The translations under genes and the position numbers were made by a program. A stretch of 64,000 nt of DNA from GYS-P2D sp964522505 (GTDB lineage: Bacteria > Bacteroidota > Bacteroidia > Chitinophagales > Saprospiraceae), in NCBI GenBank assembly GCA_964522505.1, contig CAZFWJ010000003.1:37098-101097 (forward strand), read 5' to 3'. The notes below the pieces were generated by a model that had not been told where the DNA came from, ran no database searches, and saw nothing but the letters and a program-made list of their open reading frames with translations. Positions within the stretch are counted from its first letter, which is position 1. Every line of letters begins with the position of its first letter. Below are positions 25,336 through 33,820 of this stretch, piece after piece.

Positions 25336-25803
25336 TTAATGGAGATTTGAGCAATCCTGATCGAGACATGATGTATAAATATTTAGTGACGTCCTTTCAA
25401 TCTTATTATTAGGCAAGGTGGCGGCGTCACTGACTATGCTCACGAGGCGATCATCTGTAAACTCTCTAATCTTACCACATTGCTGACAGACTATATGATG
25501 ATGCTCTGGAAATCCGTGGCATTTCTCATAAAGAGTCTTATTATGACCAAACTGATGTCTGATCACCAATTCGCATTCTACGAGAATATCAAGCGTATTA
25601 TAAATTGTAGCTCGGCTTACACGATATGAATTTTGCTTCATCTTGATATATAGAGACTCTGCGTCAAAATGTGTTTGATGGAGATAGATCTCTTCTAAGA
25701 TGGCAAAGCGTTCAGGCGTCTTTCTATTCTTATTTTCTTCGAGAAATGTTTTGAATCGATGTTTAGCATTTTTCAGTTTTTCAGTTAGAGATTCATTATC
25801 CAT
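25336..25803 (-). CDS. Fur-family metal- or peroxide-responsive repressor
   Basis: 155 residues. The winged helix covers residues 25-90 (TPERFAILEEIYLHQTHFDAES, SRATIYNTLDILVECELV). The dimerisation domain follows, with EHHHIVCQQCGKIREF providing histidines and the first CxxC of the structural zinc site, and CLDQDC near the C-terminus the second pair. The sequence alone does not distinguish Fur, Zur and PerR. It lies 10 bp downstream of relA/spoT on the same strand, probably co-transcribed. Confidence 0.92.
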   Translation of the reverse strand: MDNESLTEKLKNAKHRFKTFLEENKNRKTPERFAILEEIYLHQTHFDAESLYIKMKQNSYRVSRATIYNTLDILVECELVIRHQFGHNKTLYEKCHGFPEHHHIVCQQCGKIREFTDDRLVSIVSDAATLPNNKIERTSLNIYTSCLDQDCSNLH

Positions 25804-25813
25804 ACGATATGAT

Positions 25814-28030
25814 TTATACGATAGTCCGATCTATAGTAGATATACTATCAATAGCTTTTATTCTTTTAATGACTGAATTGAGTTGATCCTTATCCTTCAC
25901 GATGATCTTGATCTTACCCTCAAATATTCCTTCTTCACCTGAAATACTAAATGATTTGATGTTTACTCCCATATTATTGGATACCACATTTGTGAGATTC
26001 TGAATAACACCAGGACCTGTGTCAACGCCAGTAATCTTTAATTCAACCACAAATCCACTCTTGGCGTTTCCGTCCCATTCCGCCTTTAGTATTCTGTAGC
26101 CATAATTGGTAAAGAGATTAGACGCATTGCTACAGTTAAATCTGTGAATTTTCATCCCAGATGTCGAAGTCAAGAATGCAAATATCTCATCGCCAGGCAC
26201 GGGATTACAGCAAGAAGAAAGGGAATAGTCAAATGATTCGCCTGGTTGATTGTTGATGATGATATCAGATTTCTGCCGCTCGCTTTTCTTATTAGTTGAT
26301 TCTTTGACATTGTCTGTAGCTTGATCTGCATCTGGCTTTATGATTTCTAGCTGCCCTGTTACCACCTCAAAGTATTTAGCGAAATCCTGCAGTTTTACCT
26401 TTTCTTGCTCAATCAAAAGGTATAAATCTTGCCGACTTTTCTCTCCATAGAAGTCGACTACCTTATCTGCATTTTGTTCAAAGTCAACTTTGAGGTTTTT
26501 AAACTTTCTGAGTAGCGCTTCTTTACCCAGTTCTGCAGCTTGACGCTTCTTCTCATTAAGGGAAGATCTAATTTTGGATCGGGCCTTACCAGTAATAACG
26601 AGTTTGAGCCAGTCTTCTTTGGGAGACTGATTTTTGGAGGTGTTTACCTTAATTTGATCACCATTATTGAGAACATAGCCCATCGGGACGAGCTTGTTAT
26701 TTACCTTAAATGAGGTTGCACGAGCACCTATGTCAGAATGGATGTCAAATGCAAAATCAAGGGCAGTTGCACCTTTAGGCATGATCTTCATGTCCCCATT
26801 GGGTGTAAACACGTATACCTCCTCCTTAAATAAATTGGTCTTAAAATCATTGAGGAAATCAACAGCGTCACCATTTTGATTCTCGAGAAGTGTTCTGATG
26901 TTGTTTAACCACTTCTCATAGACATTCTCGTCGCTTTTAATTCCCTTGTATTTCCAGTGTGCTGCAAATCCTCTTTCAGCAATGTCGTTCATCCGCTCTG
27001 AACGTATTTGTACTTCGACAAATCGACCAGATGGCCCTATAACAGTAGTATGTAGTGACTCGTAACCATTACCTTTTGGGGTGGTGATCCAATCTTTAAG
27101 GCGTTCGGGTATTGGCTTATAGTAATCAGTGATTAAAGAGTATATCTGCCAGCATATTGGCTTCTCCATGATCCTTGGGACGTCAACGATGATACGCACG
27201 GCAAACAGGTCGTAGATTTCTTCAAACTCTATATTCTTATTCTTGATTTTGTTGAATATCGAAGAAATCGCCTTAGGTCTTCCCATGATGCGATACCTAA
27301 TGTTATGTTGATCGATGTTCTTCTTTATTGGGGTGATAAACTGATTGATATAGTTTTGGCGTTGTTCTTCAGAGGCTTCGATTTTACTGCTTATTTCCTC
27401 ATATCGCTCAGCGTCAGTGATGCGCATGCAGATGTCTTCAAACTCCGTTTTAATCTGATAGAGTCCTAGTCTATGGGCGAGTGGGGCATAGATATACATG
27501 GTTTCAGCAGCAATCTTCAGTTTTTTGTGCTGAGGCATTGATTCAATCGTCCTAAGATTATGTAGCCTATCTGCCATCTTAATTAAGACGACTCGTACAT
27601 CTTCGACAAGAGTACTAAGTACTTTTTTAAGGTTTTCAGCATTCTTATTGTCGACATTATATAACCCATCCAGCTTGGTTAGACCGTCAACAATTTTTGT
27701 GATCTTCGGTCCGAATAGATCAAATATTTCCTCGAGTATAATAGGAGTGTCCTCAACTACGTCATGAAGAATGGCGCATATAATGGCCGTTGGCCCAAGG
27801 CCGATCTCCTGATGGCAGATTCGTGCTACTTCGAGAGGGTGATGGATGTATGCTTCGCCAGAACGACGTCTTTGAAACTTGTGCGCGTCAAGAGCAAGCT
27901 CAAATGCTTGTTTGATATTAGCCTCATCATCCTCCTTCAATTTTTTACGCATAGAATCAATGAGGAATCCGTAATTCTTACGAATCTCATCAGTTTCTGA
28001 TTTAGCGATGGGCTGCGTACTTACAGGCAT
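25814..28030 (-). CDS. Bifunctional (p)ppGpp synthetase/hydrolase
   Basis: 738 residues, the long RSH (Rel/SpoT) form. The HD hydrolase domain is intact (YIHHPLEVARICHQ, ILHDVVEDT, VLIKMADRLHNLRT), so degradation is expected. The synthetase domain follows (RYRIMGRPKAISSIFNK, FEEIYDLFAVRIIV, GNGYESLHTTV). Then a TGS domain (VYVFTPNGDMKIMPKGATAL), a conserved-cysteine region (SLSSCCNPVPGDEIFAF) and a C-terminal ACT domain. It makes and removes the stringent-response alarmone and senses starved ribosomes through the C-terminal half (family knowledge). The fur-family gene follows after 10 bp. Confidence 0.96.
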   Translation of the reverse strand: MPVSTQPIAKSETDEIRKNYGFLIDSMRKKLKEDDEANIKQAFELALDAHKFQRRRSGEAYIHHPLEVARICHQEIGLGPTAIICAILHDVVEDTPIILEEIFDLFGPKITKIVDGLTKLDGLYNVDNKNAENLKKVLSTLVEDVRVVLIKMADRLHNLRTIESMPQHKKLKIAAETMYIYAPLAHRLGLYQIKTEFEDICMRITDAERYEEISSKIEASEEQRQNYINQFITPIKKNIDQHNIRYRIMGRPKAISSIFNKIKNKNIEFEEIYDLFAVRIIVDVPRIMEKPICWQIYSLITDYYKPIPERLKDWITTPKGNGYESLHTTVIGPSGRFVEVQIRSERMNDIAERGFAAHWKYKGIKSDENVYEKWLNNIRTLLENQNGDAVDFLNDFKTNLFKEEVYVFTPNGDMKIMPKGATALDFAFDIHSDIGARATSFKVNNKLVPMGYVLNNGDQIKVNTSKNQSPKEDWLKLVITGKARSKIRSSLNEKKRQAAELGKEALLRKFKNLKVDFEQNADKVVDFYGEKSRQDLYLLIEQEKVKLQDFAKYFEVVTGQLEIIKPDADQATDNVKESTNKKSERQKSDIIINNQPGESFDYSLSSCCNPVPGDEIFAFLTSTSGMKIHRFNCSNASNLFTNYGYRILKAEWDGNAKSGFVVELKITGVDTGPGVIQNLTNVVSNNMGVNIKSFSISGEEGIFEGKIKIIVKDKDQLNSVIKRIKAIDSISTIDRTIV

Positions 28031-28039
28031 TATTTGAAT

Positions 28040-28054
28040 TTAGACTTTGTCTAA
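28040..28054. promoter_or_regulatory. Small inverted repeat before the RSH gene
   Basis: TTAGAC, TTT, GTCTAA: exact 6-bp arms with a 3-bp spacer, 10 bp upstream of the RSH start. It could be an operator or a leader hairpin, or chance. Confidence 0.25.
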
Positions 28055-28131
28055 TTCCAATTTAGAGTTTACCAACAAAACTTAAAAGTTTGAGGGTATT
28101 TTTTTTACCGAATTATTTGAATAATTCAATA

Positions 28132-28139
28132 TATATTTG
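28132..28139 (+). promoter_or_regulatory. -7 promoter box of tRNA-Leu
   Basis: TATATTTG followed by C matches TAnnTTTG. The predicted start of transcription (near 28143) is about 10 bp before the mature tRNA, as expected for a stable-RNA promoter. It may also feed tig-clpP-clpX. The -33 region is T-rich (28101-28107) but not an exact TTTG. Confidence 0.5.
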
Positions 28140-28153
28140 CGCCTCTTTGAAAT

Positions 28154-28235
28154 GCGGGTGTGGTGAAATTGGTAGACACGCTAGACTTAGGATCTAGTGC
28201 CGTGAGGTGTGGGGGTTCGAGTCCCTCCACCCGCA
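28154..28235 (+). tRNA. tRNA-Leu, anticodon TAG
   Basis: The acceptor stem GCGGGTG pairs with CACCCGC (28228-28234), followed by discriminator A. The D arm contains AAATTGGTAGAC. The anticodon stem CTAGA (28181-28185) pairs with TCTAG (28193-28197) around the loop CTTAGGA, giving TAG at 28188-28190. A variable arm and the T arm (GGGGGTTCGAGTCCCTC) follow. The long variable arm and 82-nt length fit tRNA-Leu. CCA is not encoded. It reads CUN codons, mainly CUA. Confidence 0.97.
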
Positions 28236-28289
28236 CTCTTTTTAGTTACGCACGACCACGCTTACAGTTTTCTCCAGATAAAATAAATT

Positions 28290-29651
28290 ATGAAGACAGA
28301 ATTGATTGATAAAGGACAGTTATCATCGGAGCTTGTCATTGTACTCGAGAAGAATGATTATCTCGAAAACTTCAACTCCGAGTTGAAAAAGTATAAGAAA
28401 AAGGCACACTTGAAGGGTTTTCGAAAGGGGAAAACACCGATGTCAGCTATAAAAAAAATGTATGGACAAAGTGTCTTAGCAGATGTGATCAACCAAAAGC
28501 TGCAAACGGGATTGTCGGACTACATTGTAGACAATAATCTTGACATATTAGGTAACCCTCTGCCATCAGATAGACAAGCGCCTATTGATTTTAATATCAA
28601 TGACTTGTCAGATTATGAATTCATCTTCGATTTAGGCCTAGCGCCAGAATTCGATGTAAAAGGTATATCGGAATCAGATGAATACGAAGAGGTTGTGGTA
28701 AACTTCGATGATACAGTTGTCGATGAAGAGATCGAATCTCTGCGTAAGAGATTTGGATCACAGGTGGAAGTGGATGAAACCATTGAGACATCTGATATAG
28801 TAAGCATTGAGATCACGGAGCAAAATCCTACTGATGGACGAGAAGCATATGTGAGTGAGATCACCGTAATGCCTGATAGAATGACTGATGAGTATCAAGA
28901 TCATATTCTCGGACAGAAACTTGGCTTCGAGTTCTCGCTAAACATCTTTAGCATTGAGAAGGATACAACAGAGGAGTATGTCAACAAATACTTTTTAAAG
29001 GAAGCACCTGAGGGAATTACTGCGGATTTTAATGGTATAATCTCAGCAGTAAAAAGGCTTAAGCCAGCAGATATAAACCAGAATTTCTTTAATCAGGCTT
29101 TTGGTGAAGATAAAGTCAAGACTATTGACGAGGCCAAAGAGCATATTCAGAATGAGCTTGCCGACTTTTATGGTACTCAGGGCAAGTCCATTACTAAGCG
29201 TTATATACTAGAAAACCTGTTAGATATACACGACTTCGAGTTACCTGATGAATTTTTGAAGCGATGGCTACTATCATCCAATGAAAAGGCTACTGCTGAG
29301 GATATCGAGAAGGACTATGATGGCTTTGTCAAGAACCTGAAGTGGACGCTGATAAAACAGAAGATTGCTAAGCAAGAGGAGATCGAAATCACGCCTGAAG
29401 ACATCAAGGCAGGATTAAGAACGAAAATTGAAAGACAGTTTGCACAGTATGGTGGTTATCCTGGCATTAATTATGATGATATGGTTAATAGATTAGCTCA
29501 GAATCAAGAGACTGTTCAGAAGGAGTATGAAGAACTATTAGCGGAAAGTGTCTTGGATAAGGCGATTACAATGGTCAAATTAAAGACCAAAACAGTAAGC
29601 TTAGACGAGTATAAAGATATAGTTACGAAATTGCAAGAGAACATTCAGTAG
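28290..29651 (+). CDS. tig: Trigger factor
   Basis: 453 residues, usual length. Trigger factor is the ribosome-bound chaperone and peptidyl-prolyl isomerase. The N-terminal ribosome-binding domain includes KKAHLKGFRKGKTPMSAIKKMYG, where the GFRKGK signature loop contacts ribosomal protein L23. The central PPIase region is poorly conserved (residues about 155-245), and the C-terminal helical arms include QNFFNQAFGEDKVKTIDEAKEH. Divergent sequence is normal for Bacteroidota. It is first in the standard tig-clpP-clpX order, 55 bp after the tRNA. Confidence 0.93.
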   Translation: MKTELIDKGQLSSELVIVLEKNDYLENFNSELKKYKKKAHLKGFRKGKTPMSAIKKMYGQSVLADVINQKLQTGLSDYIVDNNLDILGNPLPSDRQAPIDFNINDLSDYEFIFDLGLAPEFDVKGISESDEYEEVVVNFDDTVVDEEIESLRKRFGSQVEVDETIETSDIVSIEITEQNPTDGREAYVSEITVMPDRMTDEYQDHILGQKLGFEFSLNIFSIEKDTTEEYVNKYFLKEAPEGITADFNGIISAVKRLKPADINQNFFNQAFGEDKVKTIDEAKEHIQNELADFYGTQGKSITKRYILENLLDIHDFELPDEFLKRWLLSSNEKATAEDIEKDYDGFVKNLKWTLIKQKIAKQEEIEITPEDIKAGLRTKIERQFAQYGGYPGINYDDMVNRLAQNQETVQKEYEELLAESVLDKAITMVKLKTKTVSLDEYKDIVTKLQENIQ

Positions 29652-29685
29652 ACTCTGACGTTTGGATAACATCTTAAATTTAGAT

Positions 29686-30384
29686 ATGATACCTAAAGAT
29701 GAATTTAAAAAGTATGCTACTCAACACCTAGGGATGAGTACCATGCATCTGGAAAAATATATGAACACTACAGTCCCGAATATTCAGGGATTTACTCCAC
29801 AAGTGATCGAGGAGAGACAATTGAATGTAGTGGGCATGGACGTATTCTCTCGACTCATGATGGATCGAGTGATTTTTATGGGTGTACCAGTTAATGACTA
29901 TGTGGCTAATGTAGTACAAGCACAAATGCTATTCTTAGAATCTACAGATCCTAAGATGGACATTCAGATGTTCATCAACAGTCCTGGTGGTAGCGTTATT
30001 GCGGGGCTCGGTATATATGACGTCATGCAATATGTGGTGCCAGATGTAAATACAATTTGTACCAGCCTTGCGGCCTCAATGGGAGCAGTCTTATTGTGTG
30101 CAGGTACTAAGGGCAAAAGAAGTTGCCTGCCTCATAGTAGGGTGATGATTCACCAGCCTTCGGGTGGTATGCAAGGCCAATTTTCGGATATGGAGATCTC
30201 GTATAATTTCATCAAAAACCTGAAGAGAGAACTTTATGAGATAATGGCAGAGCATACAGGCAAAGATTTTGACACTATTGAGAAAGATTGTGACAGAGAT
30301 AACTGGTTGACTGCTGAGGATGCTAAAGAATATGGATTGATTGATGAAGTATTGAATCGCAGTAACAGAAAAAAAGAAAGTTAA
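29686..30384 (+). CDS. clpP: ATP-dependent Clp protease proteolytic subunit
   Basis: About 232 residues from the ATG at 29686. A TTG at 29662 would add eight residues. ClpP forms a barrel of 14 subunits that degrades proteins fed by ClpX. The catalytic serine is in SLAASMGAVLLCAGTKGKR, the histidine in RVMIHQPSGGMQGQ, and the aspartate in DCDRDNWLTAEDA. QMFINSPGGSVIAGLGIYDVM is the substrate-binding strand and oxyanion loop. It lies between tig and clpX, 8 bp before the latter. Confidence 0.97.
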   Translation: MIPKDEFKKYATQHLGMSTMHLEKYMNTTVPNIQGFTPQVIEERQLNVVGMDVFSRLMMDRVIFMGVPVNDYVANVVQAQMLFLESTDPKMDIQMFINSPGGSVIAGLGIYDVMQYVVPDVNTICTSLAASMGAVLLCAGTKGKRSCLPHSRVMIHQPSGGMQGQFSDMEISYNFIKNLKRELYEIMAEHTGKDFDTIEKDCDRDNWLTAEDAKEYGLIDEVLNRSNRKKES

Positions 30385-30392
30385 TCTAACAA

Positions 30393-31637
30393 ATGGAGAC
30401 AAAGAATCCAACATGTTCTTTCTGTGGAAAGGACAAGAGTGAAGCCTTATTATTAATAGCTGGAACCAATGGCCACATCTGTGAGTCGTGTGTCGAGCAA
30501 GCTAATGATATAGTGCTAAAAGAACTCAAAGGAGGAGAAACTTCGTCTTCGACTGGAGGATTTCAATTGCCTGAGAATATTACTCCCATTCATATCAAGG
30601 ATTATCTTGATGAATATATTATCGGGCAGAATGATGCTAAGAAATATTTGTCTGTAGCCGTCTATAACCACTATAAGCGGTTGAGATATAATGACACTGT
30701 TGGTGATGTCGAAATTGAGAAGTCTAACATCTTATTCATTGGAGAGACAGGTACCGGTAAGACACTACTTGCGAAAACCATAGCGAGGTTCTTAGATGTT
30801 CCTTTTGCTATCGTAGATGCAACAGTGTTCACAGAGGCGGGTTATGTAGGAGAGGATGTTGAAAGTATGCTCAGTCGGTTGCTGCAAGTGTGTGATTATG
30901 ATGTTGAGGCTGCGCAGCGTGGAGTGGTGTATATCGATGAGATCGACAAGATTGCTCGCAAGAGTGACAATCCTTCGATAACTCGAGACGTATCAGGAGA
31001 AGGTGTACAGCAAGCCCTACTTAAGATGTTGGAGGGTACTGAAGTTAATGTGCCACCTCAAGGAGGCAGAAAGCATCCCGAGCAGAAACTCATTAACGTG
31101 AATACTAAGAATATCCTTTTCATTTGTGGAGGAGCATTTGATGGTGTTGAAAAAATCATTAATAAGCGCTTGAATACTCAGGTCATTGGTTTTAACAATG
31201 GCCCTAAGAATCAGGATCATGATGAAGATGAATCTGTACTGAGCAAAGTGATTCATCATGATATTAAGCGCTTTGGATTAATACCTGAATTATTGGGTAG
31301 ACTACCTGTTCTAACCTTTCTGAAGCCTTTGAACTTAGAGACGATGACCCGCATTCTGCAGGAACCTAAAAATGCCCTATTGAAGCAGTATATCAAACTT
31401 TTCGAACTCGAGGATATTAAACTCACCTTCGAAAAAGAAGCCATAGAATTCATCGCTTCCAGAGCGATGGAATTTGGATTAGGTGCTCGTGGTCTTAGAT
31501 CAATCTGTGAGGAAGTGTTGACAGAAGCTATGTTTGAACTACCTTCTGACGACAAGATCAAAGAGTTCGTGGTCTCCAAGGATTATGCTGAAAAACAACT
31601 AGCCACATCTAAGTTTAGTCACCTTAAGGTTGCTTAG
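30393..31637 (+). CDS. clpX: ATP-dependent Clp protease ATP-binding subunit ClpX
   Basis: 414 residues. The N-terminal zinc-binding domain has CSFCGKDK and CESC (four cysteines). The AAA+ module has Walker A GETGTGKTLLAK, the pore loop GYVGEDVE, Walker B VVYIDEIDKIARK and the sensor region LIPELLGRLPV. The ClpP-contacting IGF-type loop appears as TQVIGFNNGP. ClpX unfolds tagged proteins and passes them to ClpP. It follows clpP by 8 bp and precedes truA by 17 bp. Confidence 0.98.
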   Translation: METKNPTCSFCGKDKSEALLLIAGTNGHICESCVEQANDIVLKELKGGETSSSTGGFQLPENITPIHIKDYLDEYIIGQNDAKKYLSVAVYNHYKRLRYNDTVGDVEIEKSNILFIGETGTGKTLLAKTIARFLDVPFAIVDATVFTEAGYVGEDVESMLSRLLQVCDYDVEAAQRGVVYIDEIDKIARKSDNPSITRDVSGEGVQQALLKMLEGTEVNVPPQGGRKHPEQKLINVNTKNILFICGGAFDGVEKIINKRLNTQVIGFNNGPKNQDHDEDESVLSKVIHHDIKRFGLIPELLGRLPVLTFLKPLNLETMTRILQEPKNALLKQYIKLFELEDIKLTFEKEAIEFIASRAMEFGLGARGLRSICEEVLTEAMFELPSDDKIKEFVVSKDYAEKQLATSKFSHLKVA

Positions 31638-31654
31638 TACTAACTTGTAGTGCT

Positions 31655-32416
31655 ATGCGTCTCCTTTTCTCTATTTCATACGATGGCACTTCATATGCTG
31701 GTTGGCAACGTCAGCCTAATGCATTGACAATACAAGAAGTTATTGAACAGGCCTTATATAAAATAACAAGATCAGAGTTGTCAATTGTGGGGTGTGGGCG
31801 GACAGATGCTGGGGTTCATGCTTCGGCATACTTTTTCCATTGTGATATTATAGAGGGGAATATGATCTTGAATAAAGTTGTTTATCAACTTAATCGTGTG
31901 TTGCCGCCTGATATTGTAGTTCACGACGTCAAGAAAGTTGACAATGAATTCAGTGCGCGGTATGAAGCGAATAAACGGAGTTATGAGTACAACTTGCATA
32001 CACAACAAGATCCATTTATCAGGCAGTATTCATATTACTATCCACAGCTAACTCAATTGCCTACTGAACGTATAGAGGGGTTCTGTCAATTTATCGCTAA
32101 GCAGAAAGAGTTTAAGCCACTATGCAAATCTAACAGTGGCGTAAATCATTATAAATGTGATATCTATGATATAAGACTTGTAGAGCACGAAGGAGGGCGA
32201 TATAAGTTATGTATACAGGCTAATAGATATCTCAGAGGCATGATCCGATTAATGGTGGGAGCTATGCTCAATTATGGACGATCTAAGCTTACGATGGAGC
32301 AATTGACAATTGCCTTTGAGAGACAATCCCAATTACCACTTAACTGGAGCGTGCCTGGACATGGACTATTCCTATCAGAAATCTTGTATCAAGAGCTTAC
32401 GAAACCGCAACAGTAG
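31655..32416 (+). CDS. truA: tRNA pseudouridine(38-40) synthase
   Basis: 253 residues. TruA isomerises uridines 38-40 in the anticodon arm of many tRNAs. The opening FSISYDGTSYAGWQRQPNALTIQ and the catalytic aspartate in VGCGRTDAGVHA are diagnostic. FEANKRSYEY-type sequence is present as YEANKRSYEYNL, and RYLRGMIRLMVGAML is the C-terminal core. The last 20 bp overlap the convergent glyA gene. Confidence 0.96.
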   Translation: MRLLFSISYDGTSYAGWQRQPNALTIQEVIEQALYKITRSELSIVGCGRTDAGVHASAYFFHCDIIEGNMILNKVVYQLNRVLPPDIVVHDVKKVDNEFSARYEANKRSYEYNLHTQQDPFIRQYSYYYPQLTQLPTERIEGFCQFIAKQKEFKPLCKSNSGVNHYKCDIYDIRLVEHEGGRYKLCIQANRYLRGMIRLMVGAMLNYGRSKLTMEQLTIAFERQSQLPLNWSVPGHGLFLSEILYQELTKPQQ

Positions 32417-33674
32417 GGTATAGAGGATAAGCTTGCATTAGCCCATTCACTTTTTCTTTGACTGATTTTATTTTCGTCTCATTTTCATGATCGCTGATTA
32501 TTGTATCAATCCATTCAACCAACTGGAGACATGCATCACCCTTCAAGCCTCTTGTTGAGATTGCGGCAGTACCAATCCGGATGCCTGACGTAACGAAGGG
32601 GCTTCTGTCATCATATGGCACCATGTTCTTATTAATGGTAATATCTGCCCTGACCAGTGCGTGCTCAGCAGCTTTTCCAGTAACTCCTTTGTTTCTTAAG
32701 TCGATTAACATGAGGTGATTATCAGTTCCTCCAGATACGACTTGATAACCTAAGTCGATTAATGCATTGGTCATGGTCTGGGCATTGCGAATCACCAATT
32801 CTCCGTAAGTTGAAAATTCATCAGAAAGCGCCTCAGCAAAAGCAATAGCTTTTCCAGCAATCACATGTTCCAATGGACCTCCTTGCATACCTGGGAATAC
32901 GGCACTGTTCATGATGCTTGACATCATGAGAGGTTTGCCTTTCTTAGTTGTTCTGCCCCATGGATTCTCAAAGTCTTTACCCAACATGATAATTCCTCCT
33001 CTCGGACCTCTGAGCGTCTTATGAGTAGTAGAACTCACAATATGGCAGTGAGGCATAGGGTCATTGAGTAGGCCTTTTGCAATGAGACCAGCAGGATGAG
33101 CAATATCAGCTAGAAGCAATGCTCCAACCTGATCTGCAATTGCTCTGAAGCGCTCATAATCCCAATCTCGAGAATAAGCAGAAGCACCACAGATGATAAG
33201 CTTAGGTTTATGCTCGAGAGCTAGTTGCTCAACCTTATCCATATCTATCACTCCGGAGTCTCTCTCAACACCGTAAAATACTGGACTATAAACCTTGCCT
33301 GAAAAATTAACTGGTGACCCGTGAGATAGATGACCACCATGTGATAGATCAAAACCTAAGATGGTATCCCCTGGCCGAAGGCAAGCCAAAAATATAGCAG
33401 CATTAGCTTGTGCTCCTGAGTGAGGTTGTACATTGGCATATTCTGCGCCAAACAACATCTTGAGTCTTTCGATGGCAAGGGTCTCTATCTGGTCTACTAC
33501 TTCGCACCCACCGTAGTACCGTTTGCCGGGATAGCCCTCGGCATATTTATTGGTTAAGCAACTACCCACTGCTTGCATGACAGCCTCGCTAACAAAGTTC
33601 TCCGAAGCAATAAGTTCAGCACCACTTATCTGACGTTCTAACTCCTTGTTGATGAGGTGAAATACACTATCCAT
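32397..33674 (-). CDS. glyA: Serine hydroxymethyltransferase
   Basis: 425 residues. GlyA interconverts serine and glycine while loading tetrahydrofolate with a one-carbon unit. Landmarks are SGAELIASENFVSEAVMQA, NKYAEGYPGKRYYGGCEVVD, NVQPHSGAQANAA and the PLP lysine in VSSTTHKTLRGPRGG. The C-terminus contains RIGTAAISTRGLK. It overlaps the end of truA by 20 bp on the opposite strand and has a TAnnTTTG box 24 bp upstream. Confidence 0.98.
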   Translation of the reverse strand: MDSVFHLINKELERQISGAELIASENFVSEAVMQAVGSCLTNKYAEGYPGKRYYGGCEVVDQIETLAIERLKMLFGAEYANVQPHSGAQANAAIFLACLRPGDTILGFDLSHGGHLSHGSPVNFSGKVYSPVFYGVERDSGVIDMDKVEQLALEHKPKLIICGASAYSRDWDYERFRAIADQVGALLLADIAHPAGLIAKGLLNDPMPHCHIVSSTTHKTLRGPRGGIIMLGKDFENPWGRTTKKGKPLMMSSIMNSAVFPGMQGGPLEHVIAGKAIAFAEALSDEFSTYGELVIRNAQTMTNALIDLGYQVVSGGTDNHLMLIDLRNKGVTGKAAEHALVRADITINKNMVPYDDRSPFVTSGIRIGTAAISTRGLKGDACLQLVEWIDTIISDHENETKIKSVKEKVNGLMQAYPLYPTVAVS

Positions 33675-33697
33675 AGTTTTAACTTTTTAAGAAGCTG

Positions 33698-33705
33698 CAA
33701 AAATA
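33698..33705 (-). promoter_or_regulatory. -7 promoter box of glyA
   Basis: The minus strand reads TATTTTTG followed by C, matching TAnnTTTG. Predicted transcription begins near 33694, about 20 bp before the glyA ATG. No exact -33 TTTG is seen at the right distance. Confidence 0.5.
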
Positions 33706-33760
33706 TCCCTTATATGAACTTTACAGCTATATGAGAGGAAATAATGTCACCAGAAGGCAT

Positions 33761-33797
33761 AAAAAAAGAGGTCTTCTCACAAGGAGAAGACCTCTTT
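33761..33797 (-). terminator. Intrinsic terminator of the repeat-rich OmpA gene
   Basis: A 14-bp perfect stem (33765-33778 with 33784-33797, arm AAAGAGGTCTTCTC) encloses a five-base loop. On the minus strand the stem is followed by a T-run from the seven As at 33761-33767. It lies 24 bp after the stop of the OmpA-family gene. A short plus-strand reading frame across it (33744-33932) is an artefact. Confidence 0.92.
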
Positions 33798-33820
33798 CAA
33801 TATTATCCTAAGATAATCGA